From the NCBI GenBank assembly GCA_963728875.1, contig CAVSLJ010000002.1, positions 690,305 through 754,304 on the forward strand: a stretch of DNA of 64,000 nt. Direction: 5' to 3'. This document shows, in pieces, positions 1-8,535 of the stretch; position 1 is the first letter of the stretch, and every line of letters begins with the position of its first letter. Under the pieces are notes generated by a model that had not been told where the DNA came from, did not search any database, and saw only the letters and a program-made list of their open reading frames with translations. This DNA comes from DASUPK01 sp963728875. GTDB taxonomy: Bacteria > Actinomycetota > Thermoleophilia > Solirubrobacterales > 70-9. A program made the translations under genes and the position numbers.

Positions 1-1302
1 CTCAGCCTCGATCGCCCGGTCGACGATGCCCTCGAGCTCCGAGCTGTCCGAGATCTGCGCAAGGCCCTCGCGTTCGACGATCTCGGCGGGATCGCCCCCG
101 GCCTCGACCAGCTTGGCCAGCACCTGCTTGCCGGCGCCGTGAGAGATCGTCTTCGCCTCGACCAGGCCGGCCAGGGCTGCCACGGACTCGGGCGTCGCCG
201 TCGAGGCGAGCGGGTCCTCCTCAGCGCCCAACTGGCGGAGCGCGGCCACCAGCTCCCCTGTGACCCAGTTTGCGATCGCCTTCGCCGGGGCGCCGTCCCC
301 CGCGGCGACCGCCTGCTCGAAGTACTCGCCGAACCCGGAGTGGAAGGCCAGGGTGGAGGCCGCCTCCTCGGAGAGGCCGACCTCGCTCACGTAGCGCTCG
401 CGCCTCGCCGCGGGCAGCTCGGGAAGCGATTCGCGGGCCTCCTTCAGCATCTCCTCGGTCGGAGCGACGGGCACGAGGTCCGGCTCCGGGAAGTAGCGGT
501 AGTCGTGCGCGTACTCCTTCGAGCGCAGGCTCGTGAGCGAGCCATCGTTCGGGTCGAAGTGGAGCGTCTCCTGGACGACCCCCTCGCCGCTCTCCAGCAG
601 CTCACGTTGCCGGACCAGCTCCGCCTCGATCCCTCGCTCGAGAAACCGGAAGCTGTTCATGTTCTTGAGCTCGGTCTTGACCCCGAGCCCAGACGAGCCG
701 GCCGGGCGGATCGAGATGTTCCCGTCCACCCGCAGGCTCCCCTCCTCCATGTTCACGTCGGAGACCTCGAGCTGGCGGATCGTGGTGCGGAGCAGCTGAG
801 CCCACTCCCGCGCCTGGGCGGCGGACCGGATATCGGGCTCGGTGACGATCTCGACCAGCGGCGTGCCGCCGCGATTGAAGTCCACGAGCGAAGAGCCGGA
901 GCCGTGGATCCGGCCCGACTCCCCGACGTGCGTCAGCTTGGCCGCGTCCTCCTCCAGGTGGGCGCGATGGATGCGGACATCGCCGAGCTTTCCGTTGACC
1001 GCGATCGGCTGGTCGTACTGGCTGATCTGGTAGCCCTTCGGCAGGTCCGGATAGAAGTAGTTCTTCCGGGCGAACTCGGAACGATCGGGGACCTCGCATT
1101 CGAGCGCCGCGGCGATCTTCAGCGCGTAGTGGATCGCCTCCTCGTTCATCGTGGGCAGCGTTCCCGGGTGTCCGAGGCAGACCGGGCAGGTATGGGAGTT
1201 GGGCTCGTCGCCGAACGAGAGCGCGCAGCCGCAGAACATCTTGGTCCTGGTGGAGAGCTGGACGTGGATCTCCAGGCCGATCACGGCCTCGTAGTCGCTC
1301 AA
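1..1302 (-). CDS. gatB: Aspartyl/glutamyl-tRNA amidotransferase subunit B (C-terminus cut by window edge)
   Basis: GatB binds mischarged Glu-tRNA(Gln) or Asp-tRNA(Asn) and activates the side-chain carboxyl, which is then amidated with ammonia made by GatA. The reading frame starts at a TTG (1302-1300) with sequence MSDYEAVIGLEIHVQL, the standard GatB start, and stays open for 434 codons to base 1. A family member is about 480-500 residues, so roughly the last 50 (end of the YqeY-like tail) lie outside. The zinc-site type cysteines are present (FCGC near residue 23 and TCPVC about 15 residues later). The TTG overlaps the gatA stop codon by 4 bases (TTGA), so the two are translationally coupled. 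Order gatC-gatA-gatB. Confidence 0.95.
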   Translation of the reverse strand, partial: MSDYEAVIGLEIHVQLSTRTKMFCGCALSFGDEPNSHTCPVCLGHPGTLPTMNEEAIHYALKIAAALECEVPDRSEFARKNYFYPDLPKGYQISQYDQPIAVNGKLGDVRIHRAHLEEDAAKLTHVGESGRIHGSGSSLVDFNRGGTPLVEIVTEPDIRSAAQAREWAQLLRTTIRQLEVSDVNMEEGSLRVDGNISIRPAGSSGLGVKTELKNMNSFRFLERGIEAELVRQRELLESGEGVVQETLHFDPNDGSLTSLRSKEYAHDYRYFPEPDLVPVAPTEEMLKEARESLPELPAARRERYVSEVGLSEEAASTLAFHSGFGEYFEQAVAAGDGAPAKAIANWVTGELVAALRQLGAEEDPLASTATPESVAALAGLVEAKTISHGAGKQVLAKLVEAGGDPAEIVEREGLAQISDSSELEGIVDRAIEAE

Positions 1303-2750
1303 TTCGCCCCTCCATCGCGCTGGAAGCCGATCGCCCCCTCCAGGGCGTGGGCGGCATCGAGCATCGCCGAGTCGCTGAACGCCGGGCCGGCGATCTGGAA
1401 TCCGACCGGAAGCTCGGGCCCGCCGTCGTCGGGGGGCGCCACCCCGGCGGGGATCGAGATCGCCGGGATGCCCGCCAGGGGCATCGGCACGGTGCAGTAG
1501 TCGTTCATGTACATCGCCAGCGGATCGTCGGTCTTGGCTCCGAGCTTGAAGGCCACCGTCGGCGAGGTCGGCGTGACGACGAAGTCGAAGCTCTCGAAGG
1601 CCTTCGAGAAGTCCTGGGCGATCTTGGTGCGGACCCGCTGAGCACGGCCGTAGTAGGCCTCGTAGTAGCCGGACGAGAGCGCGTACGTGCCGAGCATGAT
1701 CCGGCGCTTCACCTCGGCCCCGAACCCCACGGCCCGGGTCTCCTCGTACATCTCGGTGAGGTCGCCGGCGTCGACGCGCATCCCGTAGCGGACTCCGTCG
1801 AAGCGGGCCAGGTTCGCCGATGCCTCCGCCGGGGCGAGCACGTAATAGGCCGAGATGCCGTGCGGGGCGTGCGGGAGCTCGGTCTCCGAGACCTCGCCAC
1901 CGAGCTCCTCGATCAGCGCGACCGTGCGCTCGAACACCTCCTTGACGCCGGACTCGATCCCCTCCGCCTCGGAGGCGAGCTCCCTTGGAATGCCGAAGCT
2001 GAGGCCCTTCAGGTCCTCCCGGCTGGGCAGCTCGATACCGCCCTCGATGCCGAGCGAGGTCGAGTCGCAGGGATCGCGGCCCTCGACCGCCTGGAGGATC
2101 AGCGCGGCGTCGGTGACGTCCCTGGTCAGCGGCCCGCATTGGTCGAGGGAGGACGCGAAGGCGATCATCCCGTACCGCGAGACTGCCCCGTAGGTGGGCT
2201 TCATGCCGACGATCCCGCAGAGCGCCGCGGGCTGGCGGATGGAGCCACCGGTGTCGGTGCCGATGGCGCAGGGCGCAAGCCGGCCTCCGACCGCGGCGGC
2301 GCTGCCGCCCGACGACCCGCCGGGGACCCGGCCCGAATCCCAGGGATTGAGCACCGGCCCGTAGCCGGAATTCTCGTTGGAGGACCCCATCGCGAACTCG
2401 TCCATGTTCGCCTTGCCGAGGACGCGCGCGCCGGCCTCTCGCAGCTTGCGCACGGCCGTCGCCGTGTACGGCGGGCGATAGCCCTCCAGGATTCGCGAGC
2501 CGGCCGTCGTCGGGATCCCCTCGGTGCAGAAGATGTCCTTGACGGCCACCGGGATCCCCCCGAGGGGGCCGTCGCCGGCCTCCTCGGGCTCGTCCGCCGT
2601 CCAGAGGAACGCGTTGAGGGAGTCGCCGGCGGCCGCCTGCCGGTAGGCGTCGAAGTACTCGTCAGGAGAGAGCTCTCCGGAGCGGATTCGATCGGCCGCT
2701 TCAGCGACCGTGAGCTCGATCAGCCCGTCTGCACCGCCAACCGCCATCAA
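1299..2750 (-). CDS. gatA: Aspartyl/glutamyl-tRNA amidotransferase subunit A
   Basis: Amidase-signature glutaminase of the GatCAB complex. It releases ammonia from glutamine and passes it to GatB. The catalytic triad is complete: Lys71 (in AVKDIF), cis-Ser146 (in GGSSGGS) and nucleophile Ser170 (in GTDTGGS), with the usual 24-residue spacing between the serines. The length of 483 residues is normal. The start is TTG 2750 or the adjacent ATG 2747, immediately after the gatC stop with no gap, which points to coupled translation. The presence of a full GatCAB next to a discriminating-type system (a GluRS at 15 kb) fits an organism that makes Gln-tRNA indirectly. Confidence 0.97.
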   Translation of the reverse strand: MMAVGGADGLIELTVAEAADRIRSGELSPDEYFDAYRQAAAGDSLNAFLWTADEPEEAGDGPLGGIPVAVKDIFCTEGIPTTAGSRILEGYRPPYTATAVRKLREAGARVLGKANMDEFAMGSSNENSGYGPVLNPWDSGRVPGGSSGGSAAAVGGRLAPCAIGTDTGGSIRQPAALCGIVGMKPTYGAVSRYGMIAFASSLDQCGPLTRDVTDAALILQAVEGRDPCDSTSLGIEGGIELPSREDLKGLSFGIPRELASEAEGIESGVKEVFERTVALIEELGGEVSETELPHAPHGISAYYVLAPAEASANLARFDGVRYGMRVDAGDLTEMYEETRAVGFGAEVKRRIMLGTYALSSGYYEAYYGRAQRVRTKIAQDFSKAFESFDFVVTPTSPTVAFKLGAKTDDPLAMYMNDYCTVPMPLAGIPAISIPAGVAPPDDGGPELPVGFQIAGPAFSDSAMLDAAHALEGAIGFQRDGGAN

Positions 2751-3035
2751 CTACGCCTGAGGCGAGGGGACGCGGAAGGCGCCGGAGGCCGGATCGGGCG
2801 CGCTCTCGAGCACCTCATCCCGATCCCAGCTGGGCCGAGGCTCGTCGGGCCGGAACACGTTCTCGAGGGCGATCACATGCGAGGTGGGCTCAACGCCATC
2901 GAGATCGAGCTCGGTGATCTTGTCGACGTGCTCGAGCACGCCCGACAGCTCGTTCGCCATCCGCTCGACCTCGGGCTCCGTCAGCTTGAGCCGAGCGAGC
3001 TTGGCGACGTGCAGGACCTGCTCTCGATCGATCAT
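2751..3035 (-). CDS. gatC: Aspartyl/glutamyl-tRNA amidotransferase subunit C
   Basis: Small GatC subunit (94 residues) that wraps around GatA and stabilises the GatAB complex. The start chosen is ATG 3035 (MIDREQVLHVAKLARLKL), because the family begins exactly with this helix. The open frame runs further upstream to 3110, but that extension is Arg/Pro-rich and unlike GatC. The family signature L-D-x-V-x-P near residue 50 (DLDGVEPTSH) and the C-terminal DEPRPS segment are present. First gene of the gatCAB operon; the divergent gene begins 75 bp upstream, so the promoter must lie in 3036-3109. Confidence 0.95.
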   Translation of the reverse strand: MIDREQVLHVAKLARLKLTEPEVERMANELSGVLEHVDKITELDLDGVEPTSHVIALENVFRPDEPRPSWDRDEVLESAPDPASGAFRVPSPQA

Positions 3036-3109
3036 GGCCGGATCATAGGCACCGCCTCTGCGCGGGTGGCGCCGACGCGGCAGGGCGTCACATAGGATCC
3101 CGGGCCGCA

Positions 3110-3550
3110 ATGACCGGGGAGAAAGCCGAGCGCTTCGTCGTTCTGAACCTGCGCCTGCTGGCGATCGGGTTCGCGATCACCGGGTTCTTCTTCATCGCCT
3201 GGCCCGACGGCACGCTCGACCGCATCACCGAGCTCGGCCACCACTTCGGCTTCCACACGCCGGCGCCGAAGACCGACGAGCGGCTCTGGCTCTCGCTCGG
3301 CTTCGCCTACATGGTGGTGATCACGTTCCTGGCGTGGATCGCCTCGACCGACGTCGTCCGCTACCGGCCGATGATCCTCGCGCTCGCGGCCGGCAAGGCC
3401 GCGTCCTCCATCACCTCGCTGATCTTCTTCATCCAGGACGACGTCTTCGCCTATCTCCTGAATGGGATCGTCGACGGCTCGCTCGTCTTCGTCTCCCTGC
3501 TGCTCTGGTCGCTCGCGGGCCGGGTCGGCTCCCCCGCCGCACCCCCCTGA
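3110..3550 (+). CDS. Small integral membrane protein, unknown function
   Basis: A 146-residue protein with four hydrophobic segments (about residues 13-32, 62-82, 90-110 and 117-137) separated by a polar loop at 36-58. No catalytic motif is visible and I do not recognise the family by name. It lies immediately upstream of, in the same reading frame as, and on the same strand as the GMC oxidoreductase. Its TGA (3548-3550) is followed directly by sequence that reads like the conserved N-terminus of that enzyme. The pair is therefore probably co-transcribed, and the membrane protein may serve the flavoenzyme, for example in membrane association or electron transfer; that role is inference. Confidence 0.75.
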   Translation: MTGEKAERFVVLNLRLLAIGFAITGFFFIAWPDGTLDRITELGHHFGFHTPAPKTDERLWLSLGFAYMVVITFLAWIASTDVVRYRPMILALAAGKAASSITSLIFFIQDDVFAYLLNGIVDGSLVFVSLLLWSLAGRVGSPAAPP

Positions 3551-3658
3551 AGGCGCCCGCCGGGGCTCAGGGCCGCCGAGCTCAGGACTCTGCGAGCGAT
3601 CGCGGAGGCGATCGCCCCTGGTGAGGACGGGCTTCCCGCGGCCGAGGCCGTCGTTCCG

Positions 3659-5482
3659 GTGGCCGAGCCGCTTGCGCGCTTCCTCTCGCGGATGCCCGCG
3701 CGCACCGTGCAGGTGGTGCGCCTCGCGCTGCGCACCATCGAGTTCCTGCCATTCCCATGGCGCTTCAGCCGCATGAGCGTCGAGGCCCGCTCGCAATACA
3801 TGGCGAAGATGGAGAGCTCCCGATTCTCGCTCTACCGCGACCTGCTCCTGCTGGCCAAGCTGCTCGCGATGGTCGGCTGGGCGCGCGATGAGCGAGTGAG
3901 GAGCGCCGTCGGATTCGTGTCCCGCTGCGCTGTGGCCGACGGCGCACCGCAGCCGGCCTCGACCGGTGTCGGCGACCTGGAACCGCGCGGCGCCGGGGAG
4001 GAATGCGACGTGGCAATCGTCGGCTCCGGCGCGGGTGGAGCCGCAGCCGCGGCGATTCTGGCCGAGGCAGGGCTGGACGTGATGGTGCTCGAGTCCGGCC
4101 CCTACGTGGACAAGACGAGCTACCCGACCGATCCGCTCGACGGCCTGCCCCTGCTCTACCGCGACGGGGGGATGACGATCGCCATGGGCAAGCCGGCCAT
4201 CCCGATTCCGGTCGGGCGGACGGTCGGTGGCACCACGGTGATCAACTCGGGGACCTGCTTCCGCGCGCCGGCAGAGGTCCTCGATGAGTGGCAGCAGGGC
4301 GAGGGCATCCCCTGGGCGGGTCAGCTCGATCCCCTCTATGCCGCCGCCGAGGAGATGCTCTCCGTGACGCCGCTCGACCTCGAGACGCTCGGCCGGAACG
4401 GCCAGCTCTGCGCCGAAGGGGCCGCGGCGCTCGGCGCCAGCGGCGGGCCGATCAGCCGCAACGCCGGCCGCTGCGTCCAATGCAGCTCCTGCCCGCTCGG
4501 CTGCCAGATCGACGCCAAGCGAGCCAGCCATGTCTCCTATCTGCCCCGGGCGGTGGCGGCCGGGGCGCGCGTCCGGGCCGGGGTCAAGGTTCAGCGGATC
4601 CTCACCGAGGACGGGCGTGCGACCGGGCTCGCCTGCCGTGCCGGCCTGCCGACCACCGCGTCGCAGGAGCTGCGGAACGGACGCCCGCCGGTGGGCCGCG
4701 ACTGGCAGGTCCGCGCGAAGGCGGTGGTCAGCGCCGGAGGCGCCTTCGGCACACCGGAGCTGCTGAAGCGCTCCAGCATCAGCCACCCGGCCCTCGGCAG
4801 GCACCTCCACATCCACCCGGCCGCCTGGATCGGCGCCCGCTACGAGGAGGAGATCCGCGGCTGGGACGGCGTCATGCAGAGCTACTACGTGGACCAGTGG
4901 CAGCCGGAGGGGATCCTGCTCGAGGCGACCTTCACTCCGCTCTCATTCGGAGCCCAGTGGCTGCCGGGCGTCGGAGCGGCATTCTCCGATCGAGTCGCCA
5001 ACTTCGGCCACGTCGCCTCGATCGGCGTGCACCTCCATGACCGCTCGGAGGGGCGCGTGGGCCTCACCTCGAACGGCTCGCTGCGCCTCTCCTACCACCT
5101 GCTGGAGGAGGAGGCCCGGACGATCCAGTTCGGCATCGCGCGCGCCGCTGAGGTGCACTTCGCCGCCGGCGCGACCGAGGTCTATCCCAACGTCGGCCCG
5201 GTCTCGGTGATCCCGCGGGGCAAGCTCGCCGAGTTCGAGTCGCTGAGCCTGAAGCCCGCGGATCTGCGCCTCGAGGCCTTCCACCCGATGAGCAGCGCCC
5301 GCATGGGCAGCGATCCGGATACCAGCGTCTGCGATCCACGCGGCGCTGTTCGGGGCGTGGAGAACCTCTACGTCGCGGATGCCAGCCTGCTGCCGACCTC
5401 GGTCGGGGTCAACCCGATGATGACGATCATCGCCTGCGCCACCCACGTTGCCGGCGATGTGGGAACGGCTCTAGGCGGCTGA
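3659..5482 (+). CDS. GMC-family FAD-dependent oxidoreductase
   Basis: Flavin-dependent alcohol/sugar dehydrogenase or oxidase of the glucose-methanol-choline family. The ADP-binding beta-alpha-beta motif GSGAGG is at residues 122-127, followed by the acidic end of strand 2 (VLESGPY). A Cys-rich stretch CVQCSSCPLGC lies near residue 280, as in membrane-linked long-chain alcohol/gluconate-type GMC enzymes. The catalytic-type His542 (in FHPMSSARMG) and the NPMMT motif are near the C-terminus. The first usable start is GTG 3659, but in-frame sequence from about 3566 (AAELRTLRAIAEAIAPGEDG) resembles the usual family N-terminus, so the true start may lie further upstream. It overlaps the convergent gene by 12 bp. 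The substrate cannot be told from sequence. Confidence 0.9.
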   Translation: MAEPLARFLSRMPARTVQVVRLALRTIEFLPFPWRFSRMSVEARSQYMAKMESSRFSLYRDLLLLAKLLAMVGWARDERVRSAVGFVSRCAVADGAPQPASTGVGDLEPRGAGEECDVAIVGSGAGGAAAAAILAEAGLDVMVLESGPYVDKTSYPTDPLDGLPLLYRDGGMTIAMGKPAIPIPVGRTVGGTTVINSGTCFRAPAEVLDEWQQGEGIPWAGQLDPLYAAAEEMLSVTPLDLETLGRNGQLCAEGAAALGASGGPISRNAGRCVQCSSCPLGCQIDAKRASHVSYLPRAVAAGARVRAGVKVQRILTEDGRATGLACRAGLPTTASQELRNGRPPVGRDWQVRAKAVVSAGGAFGTPELLKRSSISHPALGRHLHIHPAAWIGARYEEEIRGWDGVMQSYYVDQWQPEGILLEATFTPLSFGAQWLPGVGAAFSDRVANFGHVASIGVHLHDRSEGRVGLTSNGSLRLSYHLLEEEARTIQFGIARAAEVHFAAGATEVYPNVGPVSVIPRGKLAEFESLSLKPADLRLEAFHPMSSARMGSDPDTSVCDPRGAVRGVENLYVADASLLPTSVGVNPMMTIIACATHVAGDVGTALGG

Positions 5483-5872
5483 CGGCTTCGGGGCCTTCAG
5501 CGGCTGCATTCCCATGTAGCCGCCCACGGTGATGGCGATCGCTGAGACGAGGCCGATCCAGGCACCGATCTCGATGCTCAGATCGCCGGACCCGGGTGGG
5601 TTGAGCATTTTGATCACGATCAGAACGGCCGCCACCGCGCCGAATCCGGCGGCCACCGACGATCCCGCCACCGGATAGCTCACCGAGATCCGGAACAGGA
5701 CACAGACCGCGACCGACAGGCCCATGACTGCGGCGGCGGCGAGAAAGATGTCCGTGACGCTGAACGCCTGCCAGGCGGTGACGTCGGAGCCGCTCGCGGA
5801 GTACCAGGGAAGGAATCCGGCGACGAGCAGGCCGAGGCCGCCAAGGGCCCCGACCAGCTCACCGCCTCGCAA
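5471..5872 (-). CDS. Four-helix membrane protein, paralogue 1 of 4
   Basis: A 133-residue protein with four predicted membrane helices. It starts MRGGELVGALGGLGLL with the motif FLPWY after the first helix, and ends with an IGAWIGLVSAIAITVGGYMGMQ helix. The same plan (G-Q/E-L-V, FLPW, then a final helix G-x-Y/F-x-x-M-Q) recurs in the next three genes, which makes this a tandem duplication family. The start is ATG 5872. The C-terminus is a short Pro/Lys tail (KAPKPSAA). No enzyme motif is visible; function unknown. It is last in a row of four co-directional genes and overlaps the end of the GMC gene. Confidence 0.8.
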   Translation of the reverse strand: MRGGELVGALGGLGLLVAGFLPWYSASGSDVTAWQAFSVTDIFLAAAAVMGLSVAVCVLFRISVSYPVAGSSVAAGFGAVAAVLIVIKMLNPPGSGDLSIEIGAWIGLVSAIAITVGGYMGMQPLKAPKPSAA

Positions 5873-5880
5873 ACCTCGGT

Positions 5881-6318
5881 TCAGTACCTCTCCCCTCCGG
5901 AGGTCTCCTGCATGTTCAGGTAGCCCCCAACGGCGATGCCGGCGCAGGCGATCAGGCCGAGGAACAGGCCGATCTTCCGGTCCGCGTCACCAGGCGTGTC
6001 GAACACCTGGTAGAGGATGAGGATGGTGCCGACCCCGCCCAGGAGCGTGGTGGCCATCGAGGCCATCGGCGCATCTGCTCCATCCCCCATCAATGACAGC
6101 ACCGCCGGTGTGAGCGCCACGAGAATCACGATCAGCAGGTAGATGTCGAGGGGGTTCTCAGCCTCCCAGAGGCTGAAGTTCTTGGATCCGCCGATGGTCG
6201 TTCCGCCGACGGTCACTGCTCCCGAAACCCCGAACCAGGGCAGGAAGCTGATGATGAACAGGGCGACCGCCGCAACCGCTGCGACGAGCTGACCCTGAGA
6301 CAACCTGTTCGCGTCCAA
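5881..6318 (-). CDS. Four-helix membrane protein, paralogue 2 of 4
   Basis: 145 residues. N-terminus DANRLSQGQLVAAVAAVALF, then FLPWFGVSG, an extracytoplasmic Gly/Thr loop (about residues 36-50), then helices at about 57-75, 88-104 and 118-135, with DRKIGLFLGL before the last helix and GGYLNMQE at the end. The RLSQGQL and DRKIG blocks are shared almost exactly with paralogue 3 (6354-6806), so these two are the most recent duplicates. The protein ends only 8 bp upstream of the start of paralogue 1, which suggests one transcript. No known function. Confidence 0.8.
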   Translation of the reverse strand: MDANRLSQGQLVAAVAAVALFIISFLPWFGVSGAVTVGGTTIGGSKNFSLWEAENPLDIYLLIVILVALTPAVLSLMGDGADAPMASMATTLLGGVGTILILYQVFDTPGDADRKIGLFLGLIACAGIAVGGYLNMQETSGGERY

Positions 6319-6353
6319 TGTCCCTCCTAGTACGTGTGTGGCCGTGGACGAGC

Positions 6354-6806
6354 CTATATCTCCCCGGCGACCTCTTCCTGCATCGCCCTGAATCCACCGA
6401 ACGCAATGGCGAGCGCCGCGGCCAGGCCGATGAAGGCGCCGATCTTACGGTCCGCGCCATCCGGGAAGTCAATGGTCAGGAACGCGGCGACCAGGATCAC
6501 GGCCACGACCCCGAGCAGGAAGGTGGCTGCCGAGACGAATGAGAACTCCTCGGCGCTGTCGGTGAGGGCCAGGAGCGCCGGGAGCAGCGCCACGACCGCG
6601 GTGATCAGCAGATAGATGTCGAGAGTCGAGCCCTTCCAGACGTTCTCCGAGGTGTCCCCGGCGGCGCTCGAGACACCCGGCGGCAACGAGACTCCCGAAG
6701 GAAGCGACGGTCCGCTCACCCCTATCCAGGGCAGGAACATCGCGACCAGCAATACGACGGCTCCGGCCGCCGCGATCAATTGCCCCTGAGACAACCTTGA
6801 AGTCAT
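6354..6806 (-). CDS. Four-helix membrane protein, paralogue 3 of 4
   Basis: 150 residues. N-terminus MTSRLSQGQLIAAAGAVVLL, FLPWIGVSG, a Ser/Pro/Gly loop (about residues 33-52), helices near 62-80, 88-107 and 121-140. The closing block DRKIGAFIGLAAALAIAFGG resembles paralogue 2. A purine-rich ribosome-binding site (GGAGGAAGACC) precedes the ATG. Function unknown; the shared fold and arrangement argue for a local gene expansion of membrane proteins that may assemble with each other. Confidence 0.8.
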   Translation of the reverse strand: MTSRLSQGQLIAAAGAVVLLVAMFLPWIGVSGPSLPSGVSLPPGVSSAAGDTSENVWKGSTLDIYLLITAVVALLPALLALTDSAEEFSFVSAATFLLGVVAVILVAAFLTIDFPDGADRKIGAFIGLAAALAIAFGGFRAMQEEVAGEI

Positions 6807-6927
6807 GGTCTTCCTCCGTCGATTTTCAGCGCGAGCGCCGTGACCCTACACAGGCCGGGGAATGTGAACAGGCCGCCGCCCCCGGCTCTCGCCGGGCTGC
6901 GGCGACCGCATTTTCGGGACGAGCCGC

Positions 6928-7632
6928 CTACTTCTTGCGGCTCGAGGAGCTCTTGCTCTTGGAGCGCGATGGGCTCGACTTCTTCTTGGTCGAACCGGAG
7001 CGCGAGCTCGAGGACTTCGCCTTCGAACCAGAGCGCGCGGCCGGCTTCTTCTTCGCGGTGGCGCGCTTGGTCGTGCTGGAGCCGCTCGATCGGGCGGGGC
7101 TCTTGGCCGGGGCCGTGGCCGGAGGCGACGTGGGCGTCGCCGCGGGCGCGCTTGCCGAAGCGGCACGCGTGCGTCCGCCCGCAACCGCGACCAGTGGCTC
7201 GAAGCCGTCCTCGCCGAGCGCCATCAGGGCGCCGGCGGTGACCGCTATCGCCGCTCCGAGACCCAGGAACACGCCGATCTTCAACGTCGGCGAGCCGGCG
7301 AACATCCGCCAGAGGATCAGCAGCACGGCCAGGGCGCCCAGCAGGGCCGTGACCGCTCCGCGCCGGAGCGGAATGTTCACCCGCTGCCCGGCCGCCGCCA
7401 GATACGCCAGGGCGATTCCCGAGATACCCGACAGGATGATCAGGAAGCCCGGTAGGTCGGTGAGGGCATCCCAGCCGCTGATGCCCGGATGCGAGAGGGT
7501 CGCCGTGCCGTTGACAAGGCTGCCGCTCACCTCCGCGCCGCCGCCGAACCAGTCGAAGAACAGGAACACGAACAGAGCGGCGCCGCCTATTCCGGCGACG
7601 AGCTCCCCCGTGCGCAGCCTTGATGAGTCCAA
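6928..7632 (-). CDS. Four-helix membrane protein with long Lys/Ser/Arg-rich tail, paralogue 4 of 4
   Basis: 234 residues. The first 145 match the paralogue plan: MDSSRLRTGELVAGIGG, then FFDWFGGG, with helices near 12-25, 60-80, 88-106 and 115-137. From about residue 150 an Ala/Thr/Pro linker leads into a roughly 60-residue tail made almost only of Lys, Ser, Arg and Ala (for example SPARSSGSSTTKRATAKKK), like the tails of eukaryotic H1-like and actinobacterial HU proteins. Such a tail would be cytoplasmic if both ends face inside, and could bind nucleic acid or acidic polymer; this is inference. First gene of the four-gene array, 33 bp downstream of folD. Confidence 0.8.
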   Translation of the reverse strand: MDSSRLRTGELVAGIGGAALFVFLFFDWFGGGAEVSGSLVNGTATLSHPGISGWDALTDLPGFLIILSGISGIALAYLAAAGQRVNIPLRRGAVTALLGALAVLLILWRMFAGSPTLKIGVFLGLGAAIAVTAGALMALGEDGFEPLVAVAGGRTRAASASAPAATPTSPPATAPAKSPARSSGSSTTKRATAKKKPAARSGSKAKSSSSRSGSTKKKSSPSRSKSKSSSSRKK

Positions 7633-7665
7633 GTCAGCCTCCGTCTATGGATTTGACGGGAGGAT

Positions 7666-8535
7666 TCAAGCACTCGGGGCGGGCGCCGTCAGGCGGCCGC
7701 GCGCCGCCTGGACGGTATTCGCGAGCAGCATCGCGATCGTCATCGGGCCCACGCCGCCCGGCACGGGGGTGATCGCCCCGGCGACCTCGACCGCTGCCTC
7801 GAAGTCCACGTCCCCCACCAACCCGTCATCGGTCCGGTTGGTGCCGACGTCGATCACCGCGGCGCCCGGCCGGATCATGTCGCCGCCGATCAGCCTCGGC
7901 TGACCCGCTGCCGCGATCAGGATCTCCGCTCGCCGGCAGACCTCGCTGAGGCCGCGCGTCCGGCTGTGAGCGATCGTCACGGTCGCGTTCGCGCCGAGCA
8001 GGAGCGAGAAGACCGGGCGGCCGACCAGGTTGGAACGGCCGACGATCACGGCCTCCTTGCCCGACGGGTCCACACCCGCGGACGCGAGCAGCTCCATGAT
8101 CCCCTGCGGCGTGCACGGCACCAGGCCGGGCTCGCCGCGAGCCAGTCTGCCCGCGCTGATCGGGGTGAGCCCGTCGACGTCCTTGTCGGGGTCGAGGGCG
8201 TTGACGATCGCGGCCGAGTCGATCTGATCGGGCAGCGGCAGCTGCACGAGGATCCCGTCGACCTCGTCCGACTCGTTCAGATCGCGAACCAGGTCGAGCA
8301 GCTCATCCTGGGAGATGGCGCCGTCGGGCTCATGGTGAAACGAGCGGATCCCGACCTCCTCGCAGGCCTCCCGCTTGCGGCGCACGTAGATGGCGGAGGC
8401 GGGGTCGTCGCCGACCAGTACCGTGGCTAGGCCAGGCGGTCTGCCCAGCTCGGCGGTGATCTCCTCCACCTCGCCGCGAACCCGCTCACGGACGGACGCG
8501 GCGACCGCCTTGCCGTCGATCACCGTCGCCGGCAT
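7666..8535 (-). CDS. folD: Bifunctional methylene-THF dehydrogenase / methenyl-THF cyclohydrolase
   Basis: Cytosolic one-carbon enzyme that interconverts 5,10-methylene-, methenyl- and 10-formyl-tetrahydrofolate with NADP. At 289 residues it is of normal length. The catalytic Tyr50 and Lys54 are in YVRRKREACEE. The signature ILVQLPLP follows, then the nucleotide-binding GRSNLVGRP, and the closing PVPGGVGPMT loop. The start ATG 8535 overlaps by one base the stop of the upstream pcrA gene (TGATG), so the two are probably translated from one message. Confidence 0.97.
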   Translation of the reverse strand: MPATVIDGKAVAASVRERVRGEVEEITAELGRPPGLATVLVGDDPASAIYVRRKREACEEVGIRSFHHEPDGAISQDELLDLVRDLNESDEVDGILVQLPLPDQIDSAAIVNALDPDKDVDGLTPISAGRLARGEPGLVPCTPQGIMELLASAGVDPSGKEAVIVGRSNLVGRPVFSLLLGANATVTIAHSRTRGLSEVCRRAEILIAAAGQPRLIGGDMIRPGAAVIDVGTNRTDDGLVGDVDFEAAVEVAGAITPVPGGVGPMTIAMLLANTVQAARGRLTAPAPSA

